Assembly: GCF_014252955.1 (NCBI RefSeq)
Contig: NZ_JACMIA010000001.1
Location: 2,192,258-2,256,257, forward strand
Direction of reading: 5' to 3'
From: Stappia sp. 28M-7
Lineage (GTDB): Bacteria; Pseudomonadota; Alphaproteobacteria; Rhizobiales; Stappiaceae
DNA length: 64,000 nucleotides
Shown: piece by piece, positions 18,087 through 27,007 of the stretch
Layout: each line of letters begins with the position of its first letter
Numbering within the stretch: position 1 is the first letter of the stretch
The notes under the pieces: generated by a model
What the model was told of the DNA's origin: nothing
Seen by the model: only the letters and a program-made list of their open reading frames with translations
The model's database searches: none
Position numbers and translations under genes: made by a program

Positions 18087-18869
18087 TCAGCCGCTTTCCG
18101 CCTCTTGAAGGTGGCGCCGGATCGCCTCCACGAACCCATCTCGCGCCGGCGACATCTGAAGCAGGCGCGGGGCGAGAACATGCCGGTCGAGAAAGTAGCC
18201 GGTGAGGCGGAAGGCGTCCTCCAGCGCCTTTCGATCCGGAAGCCGGCCTGCAAGCTCGGAAGGCATACTGTCCACGCGCGAGGGGGAGGCTTCTGGTGCA
18301 AGAAATGGCGGCAGGGGCAGCAGGCGAGGGGCGTAAGGCTGTCCCGCCTCGCGGCAGACCGCGCGCCCGGATTTCGGCGACACGTAGATCAGGTCATCAA
18401 TGCGTCCCGTCGCGGCGCATTCCGTTAGGTCCAGTCCGAAGCCGAGCTCGGCTAGGACCTGCAGCTCGAAATGCACCATCAGCGCGCCGGCGACCAGCGG
18501 CTCGTGCAGATGGGCGATGATCGCCTCGAGCCCGTCGTGAAGTTGCGGATGCGGATCGCGCTCGGGAAGGAAGTGCAGCAGGGCCGCCAGCGCCTGGATG
18601 CCGTAGACGCCGGTCGAACTGGTCATCAACTGGGCGGCGCGCAGCTCCAGCGGCTCGATGGCATAGAGGCCGAGGTGATCGTCGAGACGCGCCCGCCAGA
18701 CGAGGCCGACGCGGTTTCCGGGCTGTAGCGCCGCCTGCATGCGCCGGCTGCGCCCGCCGCGCACGAGGCCCAGATGTCGGCCGCGCTCGCGCGTCATCGC
18801 CTCGAGGATCAGGCTGCTCTCGCCGTGTTTCCTCGTCGCCAGGATGATGCCGTCAGCGCTCCATTCCAT
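18087..18869 (-). CDS. recO: DNA repair protein RecO
   Basis: Loads RecA onto SSB-coated single-stranded DNA in the RecFOR pathway. The 260 residues begin [21 protein letters not shown], the N-terminal OB-fold. LVRGGRSRR and [19 protein letters not shown] follow, then a helical domain with [22 protein letters not shown] chose the ATG at 18867-18869, which matches the conserved RecO N-terminus; the open frame runs 20 codons further without homology. It is usually directly behind era in alphaproteobacteria; here a foreign-looking gene lies between them. Confidence 0.95.
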   Translation of the reverse strand: MEWSADGIILATRKHGESSLILEAMTRERGRHLGLVRGGRSRRMQAALQPGNRVGLVWRARLDDHLGLYAIEPLELRAAQLMTSSTGVYGIQALAALLHFLPERDPHPQLHDGLEAIIAHLHEPLVAGALMVHFELQVLAELGFGLDLTECAATGRIDDLIYVSPKSGRAVCREAGQPYAPRLLPLPPFLAPEASPSRVDSMPSELAGRLPDRKALEDAFRLTGYFLDRHVLAPRLLQMSPARDGFVEAIRRHLQEAESG

Positions 18870-19004
18870 CTCTGTTGCGGTTCTCGTTGCCGGGGGGGCA
18901 GGGACAGGAGAAAGGACTACCCGAGACAAACGGGTGATGCAAAGGGTGCAAAACCGGCAGGGCCGCGAGCGATGCCGGCAGGTAGAGGGTATTTCTCGGG
19001 GTTC

Positions 19005-19571
19005 TTACTTCTCGTGGGGCAGTTTCATGAACGTATATGCACGCATCATCACGTCCATATCATGCCTCTCTTTCTCACTGCCGAAAAATGCCAAACGAAC
19101 AAATCCGAGCCAGCCGCCCGCCATCATCCATGAAAGAAGAGCAGCAAATCCATAGATAATTAGACGGGACGTCTCCGGATCTCGATCCCATGACATGTAA
19201 CCCGTGGTATCAAGCTCGTGTATGCACGAAAGTGAAAAGAGGTGAAATATTATTGATGTGATGACGAGTATAATCTCAAACCTGAACGGCATAATGAATA
19301 CGCCCGCAGGCCGAAGAAATCGGCTTGTAAATAGTGTGATCCAACAAATGGCCGTGATTGCGATGCTCGTGCAGAAAAAGAATTTCAGCGTGGAAGTATC
19401 TGTGTTTCCAAGGAGTCTTTTTGAGGCTTTAGATGTCTGGTAAATCAATGCAAATATGGATTTACCTAGGAAAATATTCAATGTTAAATCAAATACAAAA
19501 TGCAAGAGCATGTAATAAGATAAGATTTTTATGATCGTTGGCAGCGGACTCTTGGGGACTTGCGGTTCCAT
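19005..19571 (-). CDS. Predicted four-helix membrane protein of unknown function, AT-rich
   Basis: I do not recognise this 188-residue protein. It has about four hydrophobic stretches: IIKILSYYMLLHFVFDLTL, then LKFFFCTSIAITAICWITLF, then EIILVITSIIFHLFSLSCI, and finally IIYGFAALLSWMMAGGWLGF. It also has charged ends and a His/Asp/Met-rich tail (EKERHDMDVMMRAYTF). It has many Phe, Ile and Lys codons, and the DNA is visibly far richer in A/T than the flanking recO and era. In one 60-base stretch (19441-19500) only about a quarter of bases are G or C. The ribosome site is weak. Together these suggest recent transfer into a core operon. The open frame and coherent helices argue that it is a real gene. 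Confidence 0.6.
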   Translation of the reverse strand: MEPQVPKSPLPTIIKILSYYMLLHFVFDLTLNIFLGKSIFALIYQTSKASKRLLGNTDTSTLKFFFCTSIAITAICWITLFTSRFLRPAGVFIMPFRFEIILVITSIIFHLFSLSCIHELDTTGYMSWDRDPETSRLIIYGFAALLSWMMAGGWLGFVRLAFFGSEKERHDMDVMMRAYTFMKLPHEK

Positions 19572-19637
19572 AAGCTGCTCTTTTGCGAGCTCTGAAGAGG
19601 CGTAAACTCCAGAGGCTCGCGATAAGGTTCGTATGCT

Positions 19638-20591
19638 TTACCGGGGGAACTCCAGGCCCATTTCGCGGTAGCGCTCGGGGTCATCCGACCAGTTCTCGCG
19701 TACCTTGACGAAAAGGAACAGGTGGACCGGGCAGCCCGCGGCCTCGGCGATCTCGCCCCGCGCTGCCTGTGAAATCGCCTTGATGGTGCGTCCGCCCTGG
19801 CCGAGCACGATCATCTTCTGGCTGTCGCGCTCGACATAGATCGTCTGTTCGATGCGGACCGATCCATCCTTGCGTTGCTGCCACGCTTCGGTTTCCACCG
19901 TCGACATGTAGGGCAGTTCCTGGTGCAGGCGCAGGAACAGCTTTTCTCGGGTGATCTCGGCCGCCAGCATCCGCATCGGCAGGTCCGACGCCTGGTCCTC
20001 GGGATAGAGCCAGGGTCCCGGCGGAACGCGCTCGGCCAGATCCTCCATCAGGTCGTCGAGGCCCGATCCCGTCACGGCCGATACCATGAAGGTCTTGTCG
20101 AACTGGACGATCTCGTTGGCCTTCTGCGCGAGCGCCAGCAGTTTCTCGCGCCTGGTGACGTCGACCTTGTTGAGGATCAGGAGCTTCGGCAGCTTCACGT
20201 CCGCAAGCCGCTCCAGGATGCTGGTGACCTGATCGTCGATGCCTTTGCGCGCATCGATCAGCAGGGCGACCACATCGGCCTCGCGCGCGCCGCCCCAGGC
20301 CGTGTCGACCATGGCGCGTTCCAGTCGGCGCTTCGGGCGGAAAATGCCCGGCGTGTCGACGAAGATCACCTGCGAAGCCTCGTGCATGGCGATGCCGCGC
20401 ACGAGGGCGCGCGTGGTCTGGACCTTGTGGGTCACAATGGAGACCTTCACGCCGACAAGGGCGTTGAGCAGGGTCGACTTGCCGGCATTCGGTGCCCCGA
20501 TCAGCGCGACGAAACCGGCCCTGGTGGCGGTTTCGTTCGTCTCGGGGGGCATGCCGGTGCCCTCGGTCGGGGCCTGGTCGCTGGTGCTCAC
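19638..20591 (-). CDS. era: GTPase Era
   Basis: Ras-like GTPase with a KH domain that binds the 3' end of 16S rRNA during 30S assembly. GAPNAGKSTLLNALVG is G1, DTPGIFRPKRRLERAM is G3 and LNKVD is G4; the KH domain at about 225-300 includes VLGQGGRTIKAISQAAR. The start at GTG 20589-20591 overlaps the rnc stop as GTGA, with GGAG about 11 bases upstream. The alternative is ATG at 20550-20552 (MPPETNETATRAGFVALIG), which has a well-spaced GAGG and would give 304 residues. rnc-era coupling is typical and links rRNA processing with 30S maturation. Confidence 0.95.
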   Translation of the reverse strand: MSTSDQAPTEGTGMPPETNETATRAGFVALIGAPNAGKSTLLNALVGVKVSIVTHKVQTTRALVRGIAMHEASQVIFVDTPGIFRPKRRLERAMVDTAWGGAREADVVALLIDARKGIDDQVTSILERLADVKLPKLLILNKVDVTRREKLLALAQKANEIVQFDKTFMVSAVTGSGLDDLMEDLAERVPPGPWLYPEDQASDLPMRMLAAEITREKLFLRLHQELPYMSTVETEAWQQRKDGSVRIEQTIYVERDSQKMIVLGQGGRTIKAISQAARGEIAEAAGCPVHLFLFVKVRENWSDDPERYREMGLEFPR

Positions 20592-21304
20592 TTGATATCC
20601 GTCTCCGTCCAGACGCCTTCCCGCAGGAGAGCCGTCTCTGCCGCCCGCTGTTCCGCGAGCCGTTTCGATCCGCCGGTGCCTGTTGCCGGCTGGTATCCGT
20701 CGATCTCCACCTGAACGGTGAAGCTGGGCGCATGGTCTGGACCACTGCGCTCCGTCATGATGTAGCGCGGGGCGGCCTTGCCGCGACCTTGCGCCCATTC
20801 CTGCAGCATGGTCTTGGCATCGCGCAGCGGGCCATTGTAGCCGGTCATGCGCGGTCCCCAGTGCTCCTCGATCAGAGTTTGCGCCGCCTCGAGGCCGCCG
20901 TCCAGATAAACGGCCGCAATGACCGCCTCGCAGACGTCGGCAAGGATCGCCATCTTGCGTTTGCCGCCGGTCTGCGCCTCGCTTTCGCCGAGGCGGATCG
21001 CATCGCCGAGCTTCAGGTCCCTGGCGACTTCCGCGCAGGTTTCCTTGCGCACCAGCTGGTTCAGCCGTCGGGCCAGTTCGCCTTCCTCGGCCTTGGGGAA
21101 GCTCCGGTGCAGCATGGTGGCGACGGCAAGCCCGAGCACCCGATCGCCGAGGAACTCCAGCCGCTGATAGCTGGTGGCCGGCCCGCTGCGCGCGGTGGCG
21201 CTGCCATGGGTGAGGGCGCGCGTCAGGAGCTCGCTGTTACGAAAATCATGGCCGAGGCGCCTCTGCAGTTGCGCCTCGGCCTTTTTCTGGACATCGGAGG
21301 TCAT
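20588..21304 (-). CDS. rnc: Ribonuclease III
   Basis: Cuts double-stranded RNA, including rRNA precursors. The 238 residues contain the signature YQRLEFLGDRVLGLAVA with the catalytic acidic residues and a second acidic site in LADVCEAVIAAVYLDGG. A C-terminal double-stranded RNA-binding domain has FTVQVEIDGYQPATGTGGSK and AEQRAAETALL. lepB is 24 bases upstream on the same strand and era overlaps downstream, so lepB-rnc-era appears to be one operon. Confidence 0.96.
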   Translation of the reverse strand: MTSDVQKKAEAQLQRRLGHDFRNSELLTRALTHGSATARSGPATSYQRLEFLGDRVLGLAVATMLHRSFPKAEEGELARRLNQLVRKETCAEVARDLKLGDAIRLGESEAQTGGKRKMAILADVCEAVIAAVYLDGGLEAAQTLIEEHWGPRMTGYNGPLRDAKTMLQEWAQGRGKAAPRYIMTERSGPDHAPSFTVQVEIDGYQPATGTGGSKRLAEQRAAETALLREGVWTETDIK

Positions 21305-21328
21305 GTTCGGATCTCTAGGCCACCTGGC

Positions 21329-22081
21329 TCAAAGCAGCTTGAACAGCCGGCTGCCGCGAACGGTCCAGGGCCACTTCCAGAACATCCAGGCGGAGGCGTC
21401 TTCGTCGACCGAGAAGAACAGCATCTCGGCACGGCCGACGAAATTCTCGAACGGAACGTAGCCGACCGCGGACAGGACGCGGCTGTCGGTCGAGTTGTCG
21501 CGGTTGTCGCCCATCATGAAATAGTGTCCCGGCGGGACCTTGTAGACGCCGGTATTGTCCCAGGTGCCCCGGGGCGTCAGGTCGAGCGTGTCATAGGATA
21601 CGCCGTTCGGCAGCGTCTCGCGGAAACGCGGCACGCGCCGCACGTTGCCGAATTGGTCGGTCGTGATGAAGTCGTCGATCTGCGTGCGCTCGACTGCCGT
21701 GCCGTTGATGTGCAGCACGCCGTCGATCATCTGGATTTCATCGCCCGGCAGGCCGATCACCCGCTTGATGTAGTCGACGGACGTGTCTTTCGGCAGCTTG
21801 AAGACGGCAACGTCGCCGCGCTCAGGCTCGGCCGCCCAGATGCGGCCCTCAATCGGAACGAGCCCGTAGGGAAACGAATATTGCGAATAGCCGTAGCTGT
21901 ATTTGGACACGAACAGGTAGTCGCCGACCAGCAACGTATCCATCATCGAGCCGGAGGGGATATTGAACGGCTGGAACAGCAGCGTCCGCACCACCAGGGC
22001 CAGCAGAAGCGCCTGTACAAGCACCTTCACTGTCTCGTAAAGGCCGCCTTCCTTGCTCTTGTTTTCGTCGGACACGCTCAT
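21329..22081 (-). CDS. lepB: Signal peptidase I
   Basis: Inner-membrane protease that removes signal peptides from exported proteins. The 250 residues have one N-terminal membrane helix (VKVLVQALLLALVVRTLLF). FNIPSGSMMDTLLVGDYLFV holds the catalytic Ser, and DYIKRVIGLPGDEI holds the Lys general base. GHYFMMGDNRDNSTDSR is the conserved box E. AAGGAA lies 7 bases before the chosen ATG at 22079-22081; the open frame extends 58 codons upstream without family resemblance. pdxJ lies 225 bases upstream. acpS, which is found between pdxJ and lepB in many relatives, is absent. Confidence 0.96.
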   Translation of the reverse strand: MSVSDENKSKEGGLYETVKVLVQALLLALVVRTLLFQPFNIPSGSMMDTLLVGDYLFVSKYSYGYSQYSFPYGLVPIEGRIWAAEPERGDVAVFKLPKDTSVDYIKRVIGLPGDEIQMIDGVLHINGTAVERTQIDDFITTDQFGNVRRVPRFRETLPNGVSYDTLDLTPRGTWDNTGVYKVPPGHYFMMGDNRDNSTDSRVLSAVGYVPFENFVGRAEMLFFSVDEDASAWMFWKWPWTVRGSRLFKLL

Positions 22082-22306
22082 TTTTTCCTTCGTGACGGTC
22101 ACTGTCCGGTGCCGGCCTGCCGGCTGCAGCACTTTTGGCATGCAATCTCGCCCGAGTCGGGCTTCCGCTGAAGACCGTCCAGGTTCGAGGAGAGGATTCC
22201 GCCTTGTCTCCAAGGCTTGTACCGGCTCGCCCGAATTGACGCAATGCAAAGGCATTCGTGTTGCGGAGCGATGAACGCGGCGCGAACAAGCCGCGCCGGT
22301 TGCGGG

Positions 22307-23056
22307 TCAGTCGCCTCTTGCCTTGTCCATCAGGCGGCGCATCTCGCCGATCGCGGCCTCCAGCCCGATGAAGATTGCTTCCCCGACCAGAAAGTGACCG
22401 ATGTTGAGTTCGGCAATCTGCGGGATGGCGGCGACGCCTTCGACCGTGTCGAAGGCAAGGCCATGGCCGGCATGAACCTCAAGGCCGATCGATGTGCCGT
22501 GCTGCGCCGCCTCGCGGATGCGCACGAGCTCACGTGCAGCGCCCTCCGCATCGCCGTCATTGTGCAGGTCGCAGTACCGGCCGGTATGCAGTTCCACCAC
22601 AGGTGCGCCCAGTGAGGCGGCAGCATCCAGCTGTGCCTTGTCTGCTTCGATGAACAGCGACACGCGCGTACCTTTGTCGCGAAGTGCGGCAATGATTGGC
22701 TTAAGATGGTCATGCTGACCGCGGGCATCGAGCCCACCTTCCGTCGTGCGCTCCTCGCGCTTTTCCGGCACGATGCACGCGGCATGCGGGCGCGCTTCGA
22801 GGGCGATCTTCAGCATCTCGTCGGTGGCCGCCATCTCGAAGTTGAGCGGCAGGTCGATCTCGTGGCTGAGCCGGGCGATGTCGTGGTCGGAGATATGGCG
22901 GCGATCCTCGCGCAAATGCGCGGTGATGCCGTCCGCACCGGCCTTGGCCGCAAGATGTGCTGCACGAATGGGGTCGGGGAAGCGGCCGCCGCGGGCGTTG
23001 CGGATCGTTGCGACGTGATCGATGTTCACGCCAAGACGCAGGCGCTTACTGGTCAT
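22307..23056 (-). CDS. pdxJ: Pyridoxine 5'-phosphate synthase
   Basis: Condenses 1-deoxyxylulose 5-phosphate with 3-amino-2-oxopropyl phosphate to make pyridoxine phosphate, the DXP-dependent vitamin B6 route. The 249-residue TIM barrel begins with [45 protein letters not shown] and [16 protein letters not shown] are family motifs, and [17 protein letters not shown] is the phosphate-binding end. GGGAG precedes the ATG. Neighbours are a DUF2062 gene upstream and lepB downstream. Confidence 0.96.
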   Translation of the reverse strand: MTSKRLRLGVNIDHVATIRNARGGRFPDPIRAAHLAAKAGADGITAHLREDRRHISDHDIARLSHEIDLPLNFEMAATDEMLKIALEARPHAACIVPEKREERTTEGGLDARGQHDHLKPIIAALRDKGTRVSLFIEADKAQLDAAASLGAPVVELHTGRYCDLHNDGDAEGAARELVRIREAAQHGTSIGLEVHAGHGLAFDTVEGVAAIPQIAELNIGHFLVGEAIFIGLEAAIGEMRRLMDKARGD

Positions 23057-23174
23057 GAAGAGCTCCCGGGAAGACCGGCTGGGAGAGCCGGAGGAAGGCG
23101 ATGGAGCGCCACTATGTGGCTTCGACGTCCAGCCTTCAACGGTAAACCGTCATGCGATGGCGGGCTTGCAAGCC

Positions 23175-23768
23175 TCACGCGTCGGCGTCGCGAGCAGCCC
23201 CCTTTACGGCGCCGGGGAGTTTGCGGGAGGAAAGCTTCTGGCGGCGCGTGCGCTGGTAGGCGCGGACGCTGTAGAACACCAGAAAATAGAAGAATGTCGC
23301 CGTGAGCAGGCCGAGGGGGACAGCTCCCACCAGCATCGGCTTGATCAGGGGCAGAAGCGTGTCGAGCGACTTTTCCAGGAAGCCACCGTCCAGATGCTTG
23401 TCGATGGCCCGATGGTCGAGCTCCTTTGCCTCGCCGTAGATGATCATGGACCCGACCTTGTAGGTCGAGGCCCAGATGAACGGAAAGGTCAGCGGATTTC
23501 CGACCACGGTGCCGAGCGCTGCCGCCACCATGTTGCCGCCGACGATGAAGGCGATGACAAAGCTGAGCAGGAAGTGAAGACCGATGAAAGGCGTGATCGA
23601 GGCGAAAGCGCCGGCGGCAAATCCCATGGCAATCGCGTGCGGGCTCGCAGTCAGCCGCAGCACCCGCTTTGAGAAGTAGCGGGCAGAGCGCGCAAAACTG
23701 TGGCGAGGCCACACGGCAACGCGCAAACGCTCGAGATGGGTCGGCTTGTCACGGCGTTTGAAAAGCAT
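23175..23768 (-). CDS. DUF2062 domain membrane protein
   Basis: 197 residues with a basic N-terminus (FKRRDKPTHLERLRVAVWPR), then HAIAMGFAAGAFASITPFIG and LGTVVGNPLTFPFIWASTY, which mark DUF2062, an uncharacterised inner-membrane domain. Three or four hydrophobic helices run from about 45 to 165, and the tail is basic. It is on the same strand as rsh (49 bases upstream) and pdxJ (118 bases downstream). The conserved position beside rsh in alphaproteobacteria is known, but no function is established. Confidence 0.85.
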   Translation of the reverse strand: MLFKRRDKPTHLERLRVAVWPRHSFARSARYFSKRVLRLTASPHAIAMGFAAGAFASITPFIGLHFLLSFVIAFIVGGNMVAAALGTVVGNPLTFPFIWASTYKVGSMIIYGEAKELDHRAIDKHLDGGFLEKSLDTLLPLIKPMLVGAVPLGLLTATFFYFLVFYSVRAYQRTRRQKLSSRKLPGAVKGAARDADA

Positions 23769-23817
23769 GCCTGGTCTTCAATTCCTTCTGTCTGCCCGTC
23801 GGCAAGGGTGGAGCAGG

Positions 23818-26031
23818 TCAACCGATCTCGCGCGTCACGCTGGACACATTCGCCTGTGTCCTGAGCTGATTCATGATGCGGTTCAGATGCTTCAAATCCC
23901 ATACCTCAAGATCGATAAGGATTTCGTGAAAATCAGCAGCCCGCCGCAGCATTTTCAGATTGTCGATATTGCCACCCAGCTCCGCGATGGCCGCGGCAAT
24001 GGTGGCAAGTGAACCTGGCTCATTCAGCGCCGACACATTGATCCGGGCCGGGAAGCGCTCGCGCTTGTCTCCGGCCATGTCCCAGCGGACATCCAGCCAG
24101 CGGTCCGTCTCGTCCTCGAACGCCTGCAGGGCAGGCGACTGTATCGGATATATGGTGACGCCGACGCCGGGTGTAAGGATGCCGACGATGCGATCTCCCG
24201 GCACCGCGCCGCCGTCGGGCGCGAAGGAGACGGGAAGGTCCCCGGACAGGCCACGAATGGGGAGCGGGCTGGCGCCGTTTCGCGTCTCTTCTCCATCCGG
24301 AATGCGGAACTTCATGCCGCTGCCGGCTTCCAGGTCGAACCAGCCGGGCTCGCCCGCCTGAAGCTGGTTGGGCAGGCGGTCGTCCTGATAGTCCGGATGC
24401 AGGGCCGAGACGATCTCGTGGGCGCGAATTTCTCCGCGGCCGACCGCGGCCAGCAGGTCTGCAAGGCTGCCATACCCCAACGACGGCAGGGCCCCTTCGA
24501 GCCGCTCCTCGCTGAAGGCATGTCCGGCGCGGCGGAAAGCCCGTTCCAGAATATGCTGGCCAAGCGAGCCGTATTGCTGGCGGGCGTTCTCGCGTGTGGC
24601 GCGGCGAATGGCCGCGCGCGCCTTGCCGGTGACCGCGATCGTTTCCCAGGCCGGAGGCGGGGTCTGCGCCTGGCTGCGGATAATGTCGACTTCGTCGCCG
24701 TTCCGAAGCTCGGTAACCAGCGGCATGATCTGGCCGTTGACCTTGGCGCCGACGCAGGTGTTGCCGATGTCCGTGTGAACCGCATAGGCGAAATCGATGG
24801 GCGTTGCGCCGCGGGGCAGGGCGATCAGCCTGCCCTTGGGAGTGAAGCAGAACACCTGATCATGGAAGAGTTCGAGCTTGGTGTTCTCCAGGAACTCTTC
24901 CGGCGTGTCGCCCTGCGACAGAAGCTCGATGGTGCGGCGCAGCCACTCGTAAGCGCGGCTTTCGTCGTTGAGCTTGTTGATGTTTCGTCCGCCGAGTTCG
25001 CCATCCTTGTAGAGCGCATGTGCGGCGATGCCGTACTCGGCGACGCGGTCCATCGCCGTGGTGCGGATCTGCAGTTCCACGCGCTGGCGGCTCGGGCCGA
25101 CGACCGTCGTGTGGATCGAGCGGTAGTCGTTCTGCTTGGGCGTCGACAGATAGTCCTTGAAGCGGCCGGGCACGGCCGGCCAGGTCGTGTGCACGACACC
25201 CAGGACCCGGTAACAGGCCTCCACGGTCCCGACGACGACGCGGAAGCCGTAGATGTCGGAGAGCTGCTCGAAGGCTATCGACTTCGACTGCATCTTGCGG
25301 AAGATCGAATAGGGCCGCTTCTCGCGTCCCTTGACTAGAGCAGCGATCCCGCGCTCCTCTAGCCGCGACATCAGGTCGTGCTCGATGTCGGTGATCAGGC
25401 TCTTGTTCTTCTCGCGCAGCGCCGTCAGCCGGTCCGTGATTGTCGCGAACGCATCCGGGTTGAGTGTCCTGAAGGCGATGTCCTCCAGCTCCTCCCGCAT
25501 GTCGTGCATGCCCATGCGCCCGGCGAGCGGCGCATAGATTTCCATCGTCTCTTCGGCGATCCGCCCGCGCTTGTGCTCCGGCATGTGATGGAGCGTGCGC
25601 ATGTTGTGCAGGCGGTCCGCAAGCTTCACCAGCAGGACCCGCACATCATCGGCGATGGCGAGCAGCAGCTTGCGGAAGTTCTCCGCCTGCTTGGCTTTCT
25701 TGGAGGCCAGATCGAGACGTTTGATCTTGGTGAGACCGTCGACGAGCTTGCCGATTTCCGGGCCGAACAACCGGTCGATCTCGTCGCGGGTTGCCGTCGT
25801 GTCCTCGATCGTGTCGTGGAGCAGGGCAACGGCAACGGTCGCGTCATCGAGCCGCAGATCGGTCAGGATCGCGGCCACTTCGAGAGGGTGGGAAAAGTAG
25901 GGGTCACCCGAGGCGCGCTTCTGGCTGCCATGCTTCTGCATGGCATAGACATAGGCCTTGTTGAGCAGCGCCTCGTCGGCGTTCGGATTGTACCGCTGGA
26001 CTTTCTCGACCAGCTCGTATTGCCGCATCAT
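23818..26031 (-). CDS. rsh: Bifunctional (p)ppGpp synthetase/hydrolase
   Basis: Makes and degrades the stringent-response alarmone (p)ppGpp. The 737 residues hold an HD hydrolase domain (YFSHPLEVAAIL and LLHDTIEDT, both intact) and a synthetase domain (RPYSIFRKMQSKS, SDIYGFRVVV, STPKQNDYRSIHTTV). A TGS domain (FCFTPKGRLIALPRGATPID), a zinc-finger-like/RIS region and a C-terminal ACT domain (VSALNEPGSLATIAAAIAEL) follow. With both catalytic sites preserved it should be the sole long RelA/SpoT homologue, as is usual here. It starts MMRQYELVEKVQRY, a conserved alphaproteobacterial N-terminus. rpoZ lies 115 bases upstream. Confidence 0.96.
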   Translation of the reverse strand: MMRQYELVEKVQRYNPNADEALLNKAYVYAMQKHGSQKRASGDPYFSHPLEVAAILTDLRLDDATVAVALLHDTIEDTTATRDEIDRLFGPEIGKLVDGLTKIKRLDLASKKAKQAENFRKLLLAIADDVRVLLVKLADRLHNMRTLHHMPEHKRGRIAEETMEIYAPLAGRMGMHDMREELEDIAFRTLNPDAFATITDRLTALREKNKSLITDIEHDLMSRLEERGIAALVKGREKRPYSIFRKMQSKSIAFEQLSDIYGFRVVVGTVEACYRVLGVVHTTWPAVPGRFKDYLSTPKQNDYRSIHTTVVGPSRQRVELQIRTTAMDRVAEYGIAAHALYKDGELGGRNINKLNDESRAYEWLRRTIELLSQGDTPEEFLENTKLELFHDQVFCFTPKGRLIALPRGATPIDFAYAVHTDIGNTCVGAKVNGQIMPLVTELRNGDEVDIIRSQAQTPPPAWETIAVTGKARAAIRRATRENARQQYGSLGQHILERAFRRAGHAFSEERLEGALPSLGYGSLADLLAAVGRGEIRAHEIVSALHPDYQDDRLPNQLQAGEPGWFDLEAGSGMKFRIPDGEETRNGASPLPIRGLSGDLPVSFAPDGGAVPGDRIVGILTPGVGVTIYPIQSPALQAFEDETDRWLDVRWDMAGDKRERFPARINVSALNEPGSLATIAAAIAELGGNIDNLKMLRRAADFHEILIDLEVWDLKHLNRIMNQLRTQANVSSVTREIG

Positions 26032-26146
26032 TGCGGAAACGCCTCACACATCGGTGCGGCCGGCCAGTGCCGCTGTCCCAGGGGACGCCGCGACAGGACG
26101 ACCGCACGACGTCGTGCGGCGGCCGGGTGCCGCCGGACGTCTCCGT

Positions 26147-26554
26147 TCAGATATCGTCCTTGCGCTCCGGCGGAACAAGGCCTTCGAGGCCGCGCAGCAG
26201 GTCTTCTTCGGACATGCGGTCGAATTCGACCGAGCTGTCGTCCACCGCGTTGACCTCGGTGCCGCCCTGATTCTGCGAAGACGTGTTCGGAACCATCGGC
26301 ACAGCATCGGCCTCCGGCTCGTCCACCTCCACATACTTCTGCAGCGAGTGGATCAGATCTTCCTTCAGATCTTCGGGGCTGACGGTCTGTTCGGCGACCT
26401 CGCGCAGCGCCACGACAGGGTTCTTGTCGTTGTCGCGATCGATGGTCAGCGGCGAACCGTTCGAGATCATCCGCGCCCGATGGCTCGCAAGCAGCACCAG
26501 TTCGAAGCGGTTCTCGACCTTGTCGATGCAGTCTTCGACTGTCACGCGTGCCAT
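26147..26554 (-). CDS. rpoZ: RNA polymerase omega subunit
   Basis: Small subunit that helps assemble and stabilise beta-prime in RNA polymerase. The 135 residues start [20 protein letters not shown], then [20 protein letters not shown] and [14 protein letters not shown], the universally conserved core. An acidic tail of about 65 residues is typical of alphaproteobacteria. GGAG lies 7 bases before the ATG. It is transcribed towards rsh, the classic rpoZ-spoT arrangement that links the polymerase subunit and the alarmone enzyme. Confidence 0.96.
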   Translation of the reverse strand: MARVTVEDCIDKVENRFELVLLASHRARMISNGSPLTIDRDNDKNPVVALREVAEQTVSPEDLKEDLIHSLQKYVEVDEPEADAVPMVPNTSSQNQGGTEVNAVDDSSVEFDRMSEEDLLRGLEGLVPPERKDDI

Positions 26555-27007
26555 GGGTATGCTCCATTTAAACTGTTATCAGCAAGCGGCGATATGTACT
26601 GTGTTGCACCGCAAGACGCAAGCCTTGCGCGATGTCACGCTACAGTTTTGTTTTTTAATCACGTTTCTAATTTCGCCATGATTTCCTGTAGACTCCTTCG
26701 CGAAAGCTGCCAAAGCTCAGTTGCCGTTGCGTGGTAAAATGGTGTAGGTGGAAATACTCAAAGGCGGTCGTGTGTGCCGCCCAAAGCAAAAACAATGGGA
26801 TGCTTGCAGGATTGCATCTCTTGGGCACGGAAACCGGATGGAAATCCGGCTTGTAGGTCGATCCGAAAACGGTGTGGAGTGATGCCTTAATCTCATAACG
26901 CGGTGGGCGAACCCGTGTTGAGAGGCAACTCTAGATATTTTCCCGGATGACGTTTTCTTTCCGGGGCCGTCGATCGTCCTGCATTGCAACGAAAGGTATT
27001 CTACGAA
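26555..27007. other. 453-base divergent intergenic region rich in stem-loops; no gene recognised
   Basis: This gap between rpoZ (minus) and the NYN gene (plus) is AT-richer than its surroundings in its first 150 bases, which should hold the rpoZ promoter. The rest carries five successive possible hairpins: 26763-26781 (GGCGG/CCGCC), 26797-26820 (7-base stem), 26834-26849 (CCGGAT, GGAA loop, ATCCGG), 26897-26919 (7 pairs with one G-T) and 26942-26965 (CCCGGA/TCCGGG). A small AGAG-GCAA-CTCT hairpin sits at 26921-26932. It could be a long structured leader of the NYN mRNA or a separate small RNA. It does not match tmRNA, SRP RNA or 6S RNA features that I can recognise. Confidence 0.45.

Noticed and set aside
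26555-27007. tmRNA, SRP RNA or 6S RNA in the rpoZ-NYN gap
   Set aside because: No tag-coding sequence or T-loop for tmRNA, no SRP asymmetric-loop motif around the GGAA hairpin, and no long rod with central bubble for 6S RNA.
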